From Sphingobacterium deserti (GTDB taxonomy: Bacteria; Bacteroidota; Bacteroidia; Sphingobacteriales; Sphingobacteriaceae), in NCBI RefSeq assembly GCF_000757725.1, contig NZ_JJMU01000070.1:1-51632 (forward strand): a stretch of 51,632 nucleotides of DNA, in the 5' to 3' direction. Each line of letters opens with the position of its first letter. Within the stretch, counting starts at the first letter, position 1. The position numbers and the translations under genes are program-made. This document shows positions 1 to 8,927 of this stretch, in pieces. Below the pieces are notes generated by a model that saw only the letters and a list, made by a program, of their open reading frames with translations, had not been told where the DNA came from and ran no database searches.

Positions 1-817
1 AAGGAGTATTGCGTAATGCGTATTGAGTAATGCGAGACTTTTAGGTTCCGCTTAACTTATCGCTTACAACCATTATTAAACGAAATGTCGCCTCGAAAGC
101 TTTGCAATATGTAGTCATTTGCCATTGCACAAACCTCCCCTGCAAAGGTTTCAAGCGACGGGGTTTTGGTTCCTTTTGCCCTACAAAAGGAACGCCATGT
201 CCTGGCTAAGGACGGAAAGGATGTGGGCTGGGATTGGTATTGAGTAATGTGTAGCGCGTAATGCGAAAGGTATTCTATATTTTATCGCTTCCAACCATTA
301 TTAAACGAAATGTCGCATTTGAAGGAGTATTGCGTAATGCGTATTGAGTAATGCGAGACTTTTAGATTCCGCTTACCTTATCGCTTCCAACCATTATTAA
401 GCGAAATGTCTTTTTATAGATGATAGTATGTAGTACTTAGTATGTAGAAAAGCTTTGGTTGATAAGTGATTGCAGGGGTCATTATTAAACGAAATGTCGC
501 ATCAGTTTTGTTGCGTCTGTAGTCATTTGCCTTCGCACTATCTAATAAGGATGCAACAAAAGTAAGCGACGGGGTTTTGAATACTTTTGCCCTTCAAAAG
601 TATTTGCCCTGCCGCGGCATGCGGCGGAAGGGATGTGCGTTGGACAATCTGTTTTGTAAACAGAAAACCCGAACTTGCTGCGGCATGCGGCGGAAGGGAT
701 GTGCGTTGGACAATCTGTTTTATAAACAGAAACTGGAACTTGCTGCGGCATGCGGCGGAAGGGATGTGCATTGGACAATCCTTTGAAAAAACTAGATTTT
801 GTCAATAAAACCTTGCT
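1..817. repeat. Non-coding mosaic of interspersed repeat modules
   Basis: I see no credible gene here. The stretch is built of modules that recur in inverted orientation at 16568-17220. Copies of a core reading ATTAAACGAAATGTCGC (last bases vary) lie near 75-91, 297-313, 394-410 and 484-500. After the cores come either GTAATGCG/GTATTGAG-rich sequence (about 320-360 and 1-40), a GATAGTATGTAGTACTTAG module (about 421-480), or a longer module ending in GCGACGGGGTTTTG (about 92-168 and 501-578). The longer module carries inverted repeats at 95-106/141-152, 169-178/184-193 and 199-203/209-213, and again at 506-514/553-561 and 580-589/595-604. It may be a MITE/REP-like family or a structured RNA; nothing in the window encodes a mobilising enzyme. 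Confidence 0.85.
611..783 (+). repeat. Three tandem copies of a 65-66 bp hairpin unit
   Basis: Units begin at 611, 677 and 742. Each starts with a 5-bp hairpin with loop GGCAT (GCCGC/GCGGC in the first, GCTGC/GCGGC in the others), followed by GGAAGGGATGTGCGTTGGAC, with one base changed in the third. The first two units continue into a second hairpin (TCTGTTT, 3-nt loop, AAACAGA; 648-664 in unit one). The third unit is cut short after GGACAATC. Two related units lie on the minus strand at about 16594-16698. Confidence 0.85.
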
Positions 818-1075
818 TTAATGAACCTCCGTTTCTTTAATATCACAATTTTCCTGCAGCCATTTTTCATCAAACTCTGCAAGCTCGCGCCGCTCTCCTT
901 TATAAATAAAATAGGTATTGGGTTTATCGTCCTTGCCTTCGGTTTGCACCATAGGCATTTTATTTACGATTTTTTCTTCGGGACAATCTTGGATAAGCTT
1001 AGCCGATTGTTTGCTTGCCGAACAGGCGCTTAACAAACAAATAGAGATACTGGAAAGGATGATTAAATTTCGCAT
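818..1075 (-). CDS. Small lipoprotein of unknown function
   Basis: An 85-residue protein with a short hydrophobic N-terminal segment and a lipobox (LLSAC, cysteine near residue 18), so it is probably exported and lipid-anchored. The mature part is about 67 residues, hydrophilic and rich in Lys and Glu, with the only other cysteines near residues 31 and 78. I do not recognise a family. It lies alone between the repeat block and the hairpin that follows mutS2, and its 3' end abuts the repeats. Signal peptide and lipobox make it credible as a gene despite its size. Confidence 0.6.
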   Translation of the reverse strand: MRNLIILSSISICLLSACSASKQSAKLIQDCPEEKIVNKMPMVQTEGKDDKPNTYFIYKGERRELAEFDEKWLQENCDIKETEVH

Positions 1076-1124
1076 ATTATTTACGTATACTAGGATAAAA
1101 CATGTTTATCGCCTAACATACTAC

Positions 1125-1163
1125 AAAAAGCCTGCTAGATTTGGAAGGCTAGCAGGCTTTTTT
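1125..1163 (-). terminator. Rho-independent terminator after mutS2
   Basis: A 14-bp perfect stem (AAAAAGCCTGCTAG/CTAGCAGGCTTTTT) with a loop of about ten bases starts two bases past the mutS2 stop codon. A and T runs flank both sides, so it could work in either direction. Confidence 0.85.
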
Positions 1164-1164
1164 A

Positions 1165-3549
1165 TTAACTGATGTAAGCATAAGTGATACCATCGCCACC
1201 CCGATCGGCATGTTCGTCTTCAAAATGTGAGACGTGGTTGTATTTCCGAAGGTAGTCGCGAACGAACTTCCGTAGTATGCCATCCCCTTTTCCATGTAAG
1301 ATTTTGAGTGTGGGATACCCGATCATAACCGCTCTATCCAACACCGTCTCCAGCTGCCGCAACGCGTCCTCTGTACGCATACCACGCACATCCACCTCCG
1401 GTTGAAAATCGGCAACAGACGATGTAGACAGCGAACGATGTCTTTTTACCACCTTGGCTTTTTCTTTGCCGCGCAGTTTGACAACCTTATTCTTTTTAAC
1501 AACCGTGCGTAAATCGCCCAATGCTAAAATCAGGTTATTGCCCCTCGACACCTCCATGACTTGCGCTTCCGTATCGGCATCCACCAACCTCACCCAATCC
1601 CCAACTTCAATTGCTTCATCCGCGTCAGCTGCTCCCGCGGGAGTTGCTATGGGTTTCGTTACTGGCTTTTTTGTTGTATTCTTATCCACGGCGGCATGCA
1701 GCTCACGCCGCAACTCGCGCGTTCTTTCTTTATCCGCTTGTGCTGATTTTATTTCGGATATCGTATTTTCGACCAGCTTATTGGCATCTTTCAGAATTTG
1801 CCGCGCTTCATCCTTCGCTTCACGAATCAGCTGACGCTTATTTTCTTCCAAATAGCTTTGTAGCTGCTCGTATTCTGCTTTCTGTGTTTCCAACTCCTTT
1901 TCACGCTTGCCGATAGCAATTTTGGTATCGTGCACCAGCCTTTTATCACGTTCCAAGTCAACCAATAAGGTGTCAACTTTCTTTTGCTGCGTACCGATTT
2001 TTTGCTTTGCTGATTCCAAGATATCCGGTCGAAGGCCAATTTTCTGCGCAATTTCGAAGGCATAGGAACTGCCGGGCTTACCCACCTGTAAAATATACAG
2101 CGGTCGCATAGCCACATTATCAAAAAGCATCGACGCATTTTCCAACCCAGCCGTATTGCTCGCGAAGACTTTCAAGTTCGAATAGTGTGTTGTGATAACG
2201 CCGCGAATATCCTTTTTATTAAGTGATTCCAGTACAGCTTCCGCTATCGGTCCGCCAAACAGCGGATCGGTTCCTGTACCAAACTCATCTATCAAAACGA
2301 GCGTGCGTGCATTTGCAAATTCTGTGAAATGCTTCATCTTAGAAAGATGCGCGCTATATGTACTCAAGTCGCTCTCGATCGACTGATCATCACCAATATC
2401 GGCAAAGATCTGTTTGAAAATACCAAGTTTCGATGTGTCATCCGCAGGAATGAGCAGGCCAGACTGTACCATCAACTGTAGGAGCCCTACCGTTTTCATG
2501 CATACGGACTTACCGCCAGCATTGGGCCCGGAAACTAAAATGACACGATCATGCTGATCGATCTTGATATGTAACGGAACAACGATTTGCTGATCTTTTT
2601 TAGCGTTGATCAGTAACAGCGGGTGCCTTGCATTGACTAAATTAATCTCCGCTTCCTTGGATAACTGGGGCATTTCCGCTTCAATATCAATAGCAAAAAG
2701 CGCCTTAGCGCGCACAAAATCAAGCTTGCTTAGCAAGCCGTGATAAGATAATAGAAGAGGTACGTGCGGACGTAACTCGCTGGTAAGTTCTGTCAAAATA
2801 CGAATAACCTCACGACGACGTTCAAACTCCAAATCCCTCACCTTATTATTGAGGTGAAAAACTTCTTCTGGCTCTATATAAGCTGTTTGTCCGGTTGCAG
2901 ATTCATCATGAATTAAGCCTTTCAGCTTCCGTTTGTTTTCTGCTAAAATCGGAATGCACAATCGTCCATCACGAACAGTTAAGTTTCCATCAGCCGTCCA
3001 GCCATTATTTTGAGCTTGTTTGAAAACTTGATCTATACGCTTTCGAGCTTCTTGTTCGCTCTTTAGTATTTGCTGGGTAATATCCAGCAATAAACGCGAA
3101 GCATTATCTTTCATCTTTCCCCGATCGTCGATGACAGACTCAATCTGCCGCACAATCTTTGTTTCAATCGGAAGATGCTCAAAGAGCAGTGTCAAATTAC
3201 TATACTGCCCCTCTCGTTCGTTAAAATAGCGAATGACGGCATATACGGTACGGAGTGACAGCAATACCCGATAAAATTCATCCTCCGCCAGAAACGCGCC
3301 TTCTATTCGTGCCTTTTCTGCCAAAGGCTTTATAGGGTATAAGTGATCTACTGGCAACGGTGCATCGTGTAACAATAAATCTTTAAATTCTTGGGTTTGG
3401 CGCAGAAAACGGTCTATTTGCTCAAGTTTTACTTGAGGCTGGATTTTCTCCACCATCTCGCGCCCCGGCTCACTAAGGCATTTTTCTTTGATCAGACTTT
3501 TGATCTCAAGAAAGCCCAACTTATCTATAGCGTTATTCGGAAAAATCAT
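1165..3549 (-). CDS. mutS2: Endonuclease MutS2
   Basis: MutS2 is a MutS-family ATPase with a C-terminal Smr nuclease domain. It acts on recombination intermediates and, in some bacteria, on collided ribosomes. Visible are the Walker A GPNAGGKS (about residue 340), the Walker B region LIDEFGTGTDP (about 415), a charged coiled-coil stretch (about 510-620), and a C-terminal Smr domain of about 80 residues with VDVRGM and LKILHGKGDGILR. I chose the ATG at 3549 (794 aa). The reading frame also offers a TTG at 3561 that overlaps the upstream stop, but family members usually begin MI(Y/F)P as the ATG form does. It follows the DUF4296 gene with an 8-bp gap, so they form one operon. Confidence 0.95.
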   Translation of the reverse strand: MIFPNNAIDKLGFLEIKSLIKEKCLSEPGREMVEKIQPQVKLEQIDRFLRQTQEFKDLLLHDAPLPVDHLYPIKPLAEKARIEGAFLAEDEFYRVLLSLRTVYAVIRYFNEREGQYSNLTLLFEHLPIETKIVRQIESVIDDRGKMKDNASRLLLDITQQILKSEQEARKRIDQVFKQAQNNGWTADGNLTVRDGRLCIPILAENKRKLKGLIHDESATGQTAYIEPEEVFHLNNKVRDLEFERRREVIRILTELTSELRPHVPLLLSYHGLLSKLDFVRAKALFAIDIEAEMPQLSKEAEINLVNARHPLLLINAKKDQQIVVPLHIKIDQHDRVILVSGPNAGGKSVCMKTVGLLQLMVQSGLLIPADDTSKLGIFKQIFADIGDDQSIESDLSTYSAHLSKMKHFTEFANARTLVLIDEFGTGTDPLFGGPIAEAVLESLNKKDIRGVITTHYSNLKVFASNTAGLENASMLFDNVAMRPLYILQVGKPGSSYAFEIAQKIGLRPDILESAKQKIGTQQKKVDTLLVDLERDKRLVHDTKIAIGKREKELETQKAEYEQLQSYLEENKRQLIREAKDEARQILKDANKLVENTISEIKSAQADKERTRELRRELHAAVDKNTTKKPVTKPIATPAGAADADEAIEVGDWVRLVDADTEAQVMEVSRGNNLILALGDLRTVVKKNKVVKLRGKEKAKVVKRHRSLSTSSVADFQPEVDVRGMRTEDALRQLETVLDRAVMIGYPTLKILHGKGDGILRKFVRDYLRKYNHVSHFEDEHADRGGDGITYAYIS

Positions 3550-3557
3550 ATTAATAA

Positions 3558-4247
3558 TCAATTAACTGTGGAAAGCGTATCCTGCCGTCGGTCAGCAGGT
3601 AGTTGCCTGGCATCGACAGGTGTGCTTACGGGTGGCATTTTTTTGGGCTCTACTGGCTCAGCAGATACCTCGGCAGGCTGTCGCACGCCAGCCTCTTGTA
3701 ACGGAACAGGGTCACTAACAGGAATACCTTCTTGTTGAAAAACTTGAATCGACAAACCGGTGCGTCGTATGAACTCATTACTATAATTGCGGTAAGTTAA
3801 CGCTGTTGTATCCTTGTCTACTCGAAATAATAGCTGCTGAGCTTCATTCCGGAGGCGAACAAAGCGCTGAGCGATTCGCACACTGTCACTTAGTCGGGCA
3901 TTCGCTAACGAATCGTTCGTGCGATATGTGCGATCCAAACCGCTTAACTTCGTGTTAACCTGCGCGTAAACCTGCTTCGCCATCGTGGGGTTGCCTAAAT
4001 AATACCGCAAGTTGCGGGTGAATAACGTAGAATCGATACCATATTTATCAAACACTTCGGCATATAAACCGTCAATGATCTTGCGCGAGCTATCTATTGG
4101 AAGCATGTTTAGGTATCCGTCAAGCAAATGCACATCCGCCATCAAATCCGCCATCTTCTTTTCTGACAAAATTCCTTCTGGCGCAGATTTTTTGCAGGAA
4201 ATCAGCAAAAAAAACGACGACAATATAATAAGTAATAAGCGCTGCAT
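3558..4247 (-). CDS. DUF4296 domain lipoprotein
   Basis: A 229-residue lipoprotein. The N-terminus is hydrophobic and ends in a lipobox (LLISC, cysteine about residue 18), followed by KKSAPEGILSEKKMADLMADVHLLDGY, which I take as the DUF4296 signature of Bacteroidota. The last 60 residues are Pro/Glu/Val-rich and look disordered. The start is the ATG at 4247: a longer frame reaches 4334, but a minus-7 box lies between, and only the shorter form gives a normal signal peptide. It overlaps no neighbour and sits just upstream of mutS2. Function unknown. Confidence 0.8.
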   Translation of the reverse strand: MQRLLLIILSSFFLLISCKKSAPEGILSEKKMADLMADVHLLDGYLNMLPIDSSRKIIDGLYAEVFDKYGIDSTLFTRNLRYYLGNPTMAKQVYAQVNTKLSGLDRTYRTNDSLANARLSDSVRIAQRFVRLRNEAQQLLFRVDKDTTALTYRNYSNEFIRRTGLSIQVFQQEGIPVSDPVPLQEAGVRQPAEVSAEPVEPKKMPPVSTPVDARQLPADRRQDTLSTVN

Positions 4248-4261
4248 TTCGTAAGTTTGTA

Positions 4262-4269
4262 CAAATTTA
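4262..4269 (-). promoter_or_regulatory. Putative minus-7 box (TAAATTTG) for the DUF4296-mutS2 operon
   Basis: Exact match to the Bacteroidota TAnnTTTG consensus, 15 bp upstream of the chosen ATG at 4247. The minus-33 element is not clear. Confidence 0.5.
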
Positions 4270-4326
4270 CGAAAACGCATCTGAATAACCAGTTTTAAGT
4301 TTTTTGAAGGTTGAAAACAATACGGA

Positions 4327-5028
4327 ATGAGCATAACAACAAATATTGAAACGTTACAGAAAGAACTACAACCGATCGGCGTAACGCTGGTCGCGGTATC
4401 GAAGACGAAGCCTGTAGAAGATATCCAGGAAGCTTACGATGCTGGCCAACGCGTATTTGGGGAGAATATGGTTCAGGAGATGATGGAGAAATACGAATCG
4501 CTGCCCAAAGATATTTCGTGGCACCTCATCGGCCATCTGCAGACAAACAAAGTAAAATTTATTGCTCCTTTTGTTTCGCTTATAGAGTCCGTGGATTCCA
4601 TAAAACTGCTCAAGGAGATTGATAAGCACGGCGGAAAGCATAACCGCGTTATCGACTGTTTACTTCAGGTCTATATTGCTGATGAAGATACAAAATTTGG
4701 TCTCGATCATGCAGAATTAATCGAGTTGCTTCGGGACGACGAGTTCACAGCTTTAAAGCACGTGCGCATCCGCGGGCTGATGGGCATAGCGACGAATACG
4801 GACAATGAGAAGGTCATCAAAGATGAATTTTATGAACTGAAAATGCTCTTTGACGGCATCAAAGCCAGCTTCTACAGACAGGAAGATTCCTTCAGCATAC
4901 TTTCCATGGGGATGTCATCCGATTATCAATTAGCTATCGAGAATGGCAGCAATATGGTGCGCTTAGGCAGTACAATTTTTGGGAAACGGGTTATTAAGCA
5001 TTACAAGAATAAAGATGCTGAACATTAG
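4327..5028 (+). CDS. YggS family pyridoxal phosphate homeostasis protein
   Basis: This family (YggS/PLPHP) is a single-domain alanine-racemase-fold protein that binds PLP and buffers vitamin B6 pools without known catalysis. The 233-residue protein has the PLP-lysine motif AVSKTKP (Lys about 26), GENMVQEM, the WHLIGHLQTNK signature (about 67-77), RGLMGIAT and the C-terminal SMGMSSDYQLAIENGSNMVR phosphate-binding region. Length and motif order are standard. It is divergent from the DUF4296 gene and overlaps the next gene by 14 bp, suggesting translational coupling. Confidence 0.93.
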   Translation: MSITTNIETLQKELQPIGVTLVAVSKTKPVEDIQEAYDAGQRVFGENMVQEMMEKYESLPKDISWHLIGHLQTNKVKFIAPFVSLIESVDSIKLLKEIDKHGGKHNRVIDCLLQVYIADEDTKFGLDHAELIELLRDDEFTALKHVRIRGLMGIATNTDNEKVIKDEFYELKMLFDGIKASFYRQEDSFSILSMGMSSDYQLAIENGSNMVRLGSTIFGKRVIKHYKNKDAEH

Positions 5029-5467
5029 AACTGCAGAAAGGGCCGATTGCGCGGCTATGCTCGATCTTATAAAGGAACTGGCCATTTATGAAAAAGCGCC
5101 AGATGCTGTAACAGTATCGATGGACGAATTCATAGCCAGCGGTTTTGGGGAGCGACCTGTTTGGGGAGCATTTGTAGCCGAACGAGGTGAAACAATTGTA
5201 GGGATGGCGTTGTACTATATACGTTACTCCACTTGGAAGGGTCGCCGCCTATACCTGGAAGATTTGGTGGTGACGGAAGCTGAGCGCGGTGCAGGCATTG
5301 GTAAGCTCTTATTGGATCGCACGATAGCGTATGCAAAGGAGCAAAAATTCAGTGGAATGATGTGGCAAGTGTTAGACTGGAACGAACCTGCGATAAATTT
5401 TTACAAAAAGTATGAAGCTGATTTTGATAGCGAATGGGTGAATGTGTCTTTAAATTTTGGGGGTTAA
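5015..5467 (+). CDS. GNAT family N-acetyltransferase
   Basis: A 150-residue acetyltransferase of the diamine/spermidine N1-acetyltransferase-like branch; substrate unknown. The acetyl-CoA pyrophosphate loop reads RGAGIGKLL (about residues 88-96), preceded by the strand YLEDLVV and followed by WQVLDWNEPAINFYKK (about 118-133). I start at the ATG at 5015 (MLNIRTAERAD), where the fold begins; an in-frame ATG at 4979 lies further inside the upstream gene. Confidence 0.88.
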   Translation: MLNIRTAERADCAAMLDLIKELAIYEKAPDAVTVSMDEFIASGFGERPVWGAFVAERGETIVGMALYYIRYSTWKGRRLYLEDLVVTEAERGAGIGKLLLDRTIAYAKEQKFSGMMWQVLDWNEPAINFYKKYEADFDSEWVNVSLNFGG

Positions 5468-6270
5468 TTAACAGAAGTATTGCGGTGAGCTTTGGCTTAC
5501 TGGCTACTTGTTTCATGGTGGGCTGTTTTTCGGAGAATAAAACGGAGCAATCTGCACACGCCGCCGGGGGAGCTGCCGCAGCTGACACGCTAGCTTACGA
5601 ACTGGCGTATTTCAAAGATTTTAGTCCTTATTTTTCTGGCACCGAAAGCAGCGTCGATTCTACACTTTTTACTGCACGATATCCTATCTTCCACCCCCCG
5701 ATCCAGGAATTGGTCAAACGGGCGATCTTTATTGATGGTGAAAACACCGCAGAGCAAGTTGCCGAAAGCTTCTTGGGCGGCTTCAATGAATATGCCGAAG
5801 AGCAGATTGATGCAGGGAATGCAGATATCCCGTCGTGGTTTAAACACCAAGACTGCCGGGTGATATTGAATCGGCCAGGCATCTTGACCCTGCGAAATGC
5901 GATCAACGATTATACAGGTGGCGCCCATGGAATGGAGATTGAACTGTGGTTTTCCTATGACATACAGCAAGGAAAGCGACTTACCTTAGGCGATGTCATC
6001 CAAGATAGTACTCAATTCCTGTCTATCGCGGAACGCCATTTCCGAAAACTGGAGAATTTGAGCGATACCGCTAGCTACGGTGCCGAATATTTTTTTGATA
6101 GTTTTGCCCTCCCGGAAAACTTCGGACTGACGAAAGACGGTGTGTTGTTTCACTATAATCCATACGAGATAAAGTCATACGCCGAAGGTGGAACGACATT
6201 AATTGTGCCCTATGGCGAGATAGAAGATATATTGACAGATCGGGCGAAGACGCTTCTGAAAGCAATTTAA
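5434..6270 (+). CDS. DUF4163/DUF3298 domain lipoprotein
   Basis: A 278-residue exported protein with a hydrophobic segment ending in a lipobox (FMVGC, cysteine about 31). It then has an N-terminal DUF4163-like part and a C-terminal DUF3298-like part containing YTGGAHG and LTLGDVI; these two domains often occur together in RsiV- and PdaC-like proteins. The start is uncertain. The ATG at 5434 overlaps the upstream gene by 34 bp but gives a signal peptide with an arginine before the core; an internal GTG at 5485 would remove that charge. Function unknown; a cell-envelope role is inferred. Confidence 0.75.
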   Translation: MGECVFKFWGLINRSIAVSFGLLATCFMVGCFSENKTEQSAHAAGGAAAADTLAYELAYFKDFSPYFSGTESSVDSTLFTARYPIFHPPIQELVKRAIFIDGENTAEQVAESFLGGFNEYAEEQIDAGNADIPSWFKHQDCRVILNRPGILTLRNAINDYTGGAHGMEIELWFSYDIQQGKRLTLGDVIQDSTQFLSIAERHFRKLENLSDTASYGAEYFFDSFALPENFGLTKDGVLFHYNPYEIKSYAEGGTTLIVPYGEIEDILTDRAKTLLKAI

Positions 6271-6291
6271 CCTAAAACCGAATAGAAATAA

Positions 6292-7554
6292 ATGCAGGTA
6301 TTTAAATTTGGCGGTGCATCCGTAAAAGATGCGGAAAGTATAAAAAATGTGGCCCATATTATGGCAAACTACAAAAAAGACGAGCTGCTCGTTGTGGTTT
6401 CAGCTATGGGAAAAACGACCGATCGACTTAGCGAGGTCGCGCAGCATTATGTCGATCAGACCGGCCAAGCTTTTACGTATTTAGAAGAGGTAAAAGCTTG
6501 GCACCAAGATATTTTGGCACACCTATTTCATGATCCCGCACACCCTATATTTGATGAAATAGCCAACTGCTTTGTCGAAGTGGAATGGGTACTTGAAGAA
6601 GAGCCGCAAGATTCATACGACTACCTGTATGATCAAATCGTGTCTACCGGCGAGATGGTGTCTTCCAAAATTTTAGCGGCCTATGCGAAACATAAGGGCA
6701 TCCCGGTAAAATGGGTAGACGCTCGAGACTATATCCTAACAGATAATACCTACCGAGAAGCAGTCGTTGATTGGGAAAAAACTGAAGAGAAGATCCGCCG
6801 CGATCTGCCCGCTGTACTTGATGATTTTGTGATCGTCACGCAAGGCTTTATTGGTTCTACGTCCGAGAATTTCACGACCACACTCGGTCGCGAAGGGTCT
6901 GATTACTCTGCTGCCATATTTGCTTCCTGCTTGAACGCTGAGGACATCACCATATGGAAAGATGTACCTGGCGTCCTGAATGCAGATCCTAAATGGTTTG
7001 ACCACACAGAACTTATTCCCGAGCTTTCGTATACGGATGCTATCGAGCTGACATATTACGGAGCAACGGTAATACACCCAAAAACGATCAAACCGCTGCA
7101 AAATAAAAAAATAGCGCTCAACGTACGCTCCTTTGTGAATCCAGCTGCTACAGGCACGTTCATCCGAAGCACCAATCAGGGTCTTCCCGTGCCGTCGTTT
7201 ATTTTTAAGGTGAATCAGGTATTTGTCAATATACAACCGCGCGACTTCTCTTTCATCGTGGAAGACAACCTTTCGCACATCTTTAACCTATTTCACAGCA
7301 ACCGCATAAAAATTAATATGATGCACAATAGTGCCATCAGCTTTTGTGTAGCGATCGATGATACCGGAAAGAATATTGACACGCTTTTGGAAGAGCTGGA
7401 AAAACGATATAAGGTATCTGTGGAGAAAGGACTGGAACTCATTACGATTCGTTATTTCAACCAAGAAACTATCGATCGGGTGCTGGTGAACAAACAGATT
7501 ATTCGAGAGCTTAAAGATAGTTATACGTGCCAGTTACTGGTGAAGAAGATCTAG
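6292..7554 (+). CDS. lysC: Aspartate kinase
   Basis: It phosphorylates L-aspartate, the first step toward lysine/diaminopimelate, threonine and methionine. The 420-residue monofunctional enzyme begins with the KFGGASV motif (about 4-10), and has VVSAMGKTTDRL, VSTGEMVSS, TLGREGSDYSAA (about 198-209) and WKDVPGVLNADPK (about 222-234). A C-terminal ACT-type region follows (about 305-420), the usual site of end-product feedback. No homoserine dehydrogenase domain is fused. It starts 21 bp after the preceding gene and may be co-transcribed with it. The symbol is the generic one for a lone aspartokinase. Confidence 0.93.
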   Translation: MQVFKFGGASVKDAESIKNVAHIMANYKKDELLVVVSAMGKTTDRLSEVAQHYVDQTGQAFTYLEEVKAWHQDILAHLFHDPAHPIFDEIANCFVEVEWVLEEEPQDSYDYLYDQIVSTGEMVSSKILAAYAKHKGIPVKWVDARDYILTDNTYREAVVDWEKTEEKIRRDLPAVLDDFVIVTQGFIGSTSENFTTTLGREGSDYSAAIFASCLNAEDITIWKDVPGVLNADPKWFDHTELIPELSYTDAIELTYYGATVIHPKTIKPLQNKKIALNVRSFVNPAATGTFIRSTNQGLPVPSFIFKVNQVFVNIQPRDFSFIVEDNLSHIFNLFHSNRIKINMMHNSAISFCVAIDDTGKNIDTLLEELEKRYKVSVEKGLELITIRYFNQETIDRVLVNKQIIRELKDSYTCQLLVKKI

Positions 7555-7588
7555 CAAGCCAATGCGATAAATCAAAAAATAGTACGCT

Positions 7589-8773
7589 GTGAATAAAAGC
7601 ATATTAGCGACAGACGTCCAAAATTACCTCTCGGAAAAGCAGCAAAGCTCGGCGGCTGATATGGCACTGAAAAAAAGTCCGTTTGTCCATGTATCGAGCC
7701 AAGAACTTGCCCAACAAATTGATGGACGGCAGCGTGCCGCCAAGAAAATTCCGGAATGGACGACTACCCCCGGTATTTACTATCCGGAAAAGCTTAATAT
7801 GGAGCAGTGCTCCTCTGGTGAAACGGGATATTTTAAAGCATCGCTGGTTCAGCCCGGTGCATCTCTTATCGACTTAACTGGGGGCTTTGGAGTAGATAGT
7901 TATTACTTCGCGCGGAAAGGTGCTCGTGTTACGCACTGCGAAATAAATCCTGCGCTATCTACGATTGTACAACATAACTTCAAACAACTGGGCCTGACGA
8001 ATGCAATGTGCCATAGTGGCGATGGCATCGAATATTTGGAAAACCTGAAAGAAAAAGTCGATTTCATCTATATAGACCCCTCGCGGCGGGTAGCCCAACA
8101 AAAAGTTTTTCGATTAGCCGATTGCGAACCAAACATCGTCAAGCTGCAAGCGCTCTTTTTTGCAAAGGCGCAATGCATCATCACGAAGCTTGCTCCCTTA
8201 TTGGACATTTCGTTGGCTATGGAGCAACTGGATCACGTGCGCAATATCTATATCGTTAGTGTAGATAATGATTGCAAAGAACTTCTTTTTGTGCAAGATA
8301 AGGGATTTACTGGCGACGTACAGTTGCATGCCATTAGGCTTTCCGCAGGGAAGCAACAGCGCTTTACATTCACGACATCGCAGGAGCAACAAGCCGAGGC
8401 TCATTACGCAGCACCGGAAAAGTACCTCTACGATCCAGACGTGGCAATAACAAAGGCTGGCGCGTTTAAATGTATAGGGTTGGCATTTGAACTATTTAAA
8501 TTGCAGCAGCATACACATTTATATACAAGCGATCGGTACGTCGAAGATTTCCCGGGTCGATGCTTTCGTATATTGGATATCTATCCGCTCAGTAAGCTGA
8601 AAAAAAACAGAGCGGTCACCAAAGCGAATGTTGTCACTAAAAATTTTCCCTTGCGCGTAGAGGATATCCGGAAGAAATTTAAAATTGCTGATGGCGGCGC
8701 AGACTTCCTTTACTTTTGCACATTGCAGGGCGGCGAACATGTGGCCATCCTCTGCACTCGATTTACAGCCTAA
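7589..8773 (+). CDS. Class I SAM-dependent methyltransferase with Thump-like C-terminal domain
   Basis: A 394-residue Rossmann methyltransferase of a Bacteroidota family with a C-terminal Thump-like domain; an RNA substrate is inferred from that domain only. Visible are motif I DLTGGFGVDSYYFA (about 92-105), an acidic residue ending strand 2 (HCEIN), and the motif IV region FIYIDPSRR (about 152-160), whose DPSRR differs from the (D/N)PPY of base N-methyltransferases. The C-terminal 100 residues are basic. The start codon is a GTG. It follows lysC by 34 bp. Confidence 0.85.
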   Translation: MNKSILATDVQNYLSEKQQSSAADMALKKSPFVHVSSQELAQQIDGRQRAAKKIPEWTTTPGIYYPEKLNMEQCSSGETGYFKASLVQPGASLIDLTGGFGVDSYYFARKGARVTHCEINPALSTIVQHNFKQLGLTNAMCHSGDGIEYLENLKEKVDFIYIDPSRRVAQQKVFRLADCEPNIVKLQALFFAKAQCIITKLAPLLDISLAMEQLDHVRNIYIVSVDNDCKELLFVQDKGFTGDVQLHAIRLSAGKQQRFTFTTSQEQQAEAHYAAPEKYLYDPDVAITKAGAFKCIGLAFELFKLQQHTHLYTSDRYVEDFPGRCFRILDIYPLSKLKKNRAVTKANVVTKNFPLRVEDIRKKFKIADGGADFLYFCTLQGGEHVAILCTRFTA

Positions 8774-8927
8774 GCGCTGTAATCTAACAGCCCCACATTC
8801 CTAAAAAATAATGCTGCCGCGTCTGTTGACAACGGTGAAAGTCTGCACAATGTCAAGCTTTACAACCTTAGCTATCGATTGACAAAGCCATTACAAATTC
8901 CTTCGATGAAGCGTGTATTTTTAGGCC

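Noticed and set aside
72..500. CRISPR-like look: a short core repeated with intervening sequence
   Set aside because: Spacing is about 90-220 bp, the intervening modules are themselves repeated, and no cas genes are present.
538..808. Several 60-87 codon open frames on both strands with repeated peptide segments
   Set aside because: They are translations of the tandem hairpin repeats; the apparent protein repeats come from the DNA repeat, and frames exist on both strands at once.
1..817. Insertion sequence
   Set aside because: No transposase frame, terminal inverted repeat or target duplication could be found; only repeat modules are present.
6736..7278. 180-codon frame antisense to aspartate kinase
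   Set aside because: It is fully inside lysC, which has all family motifs; the antisense peptide shows no recognisable domain.
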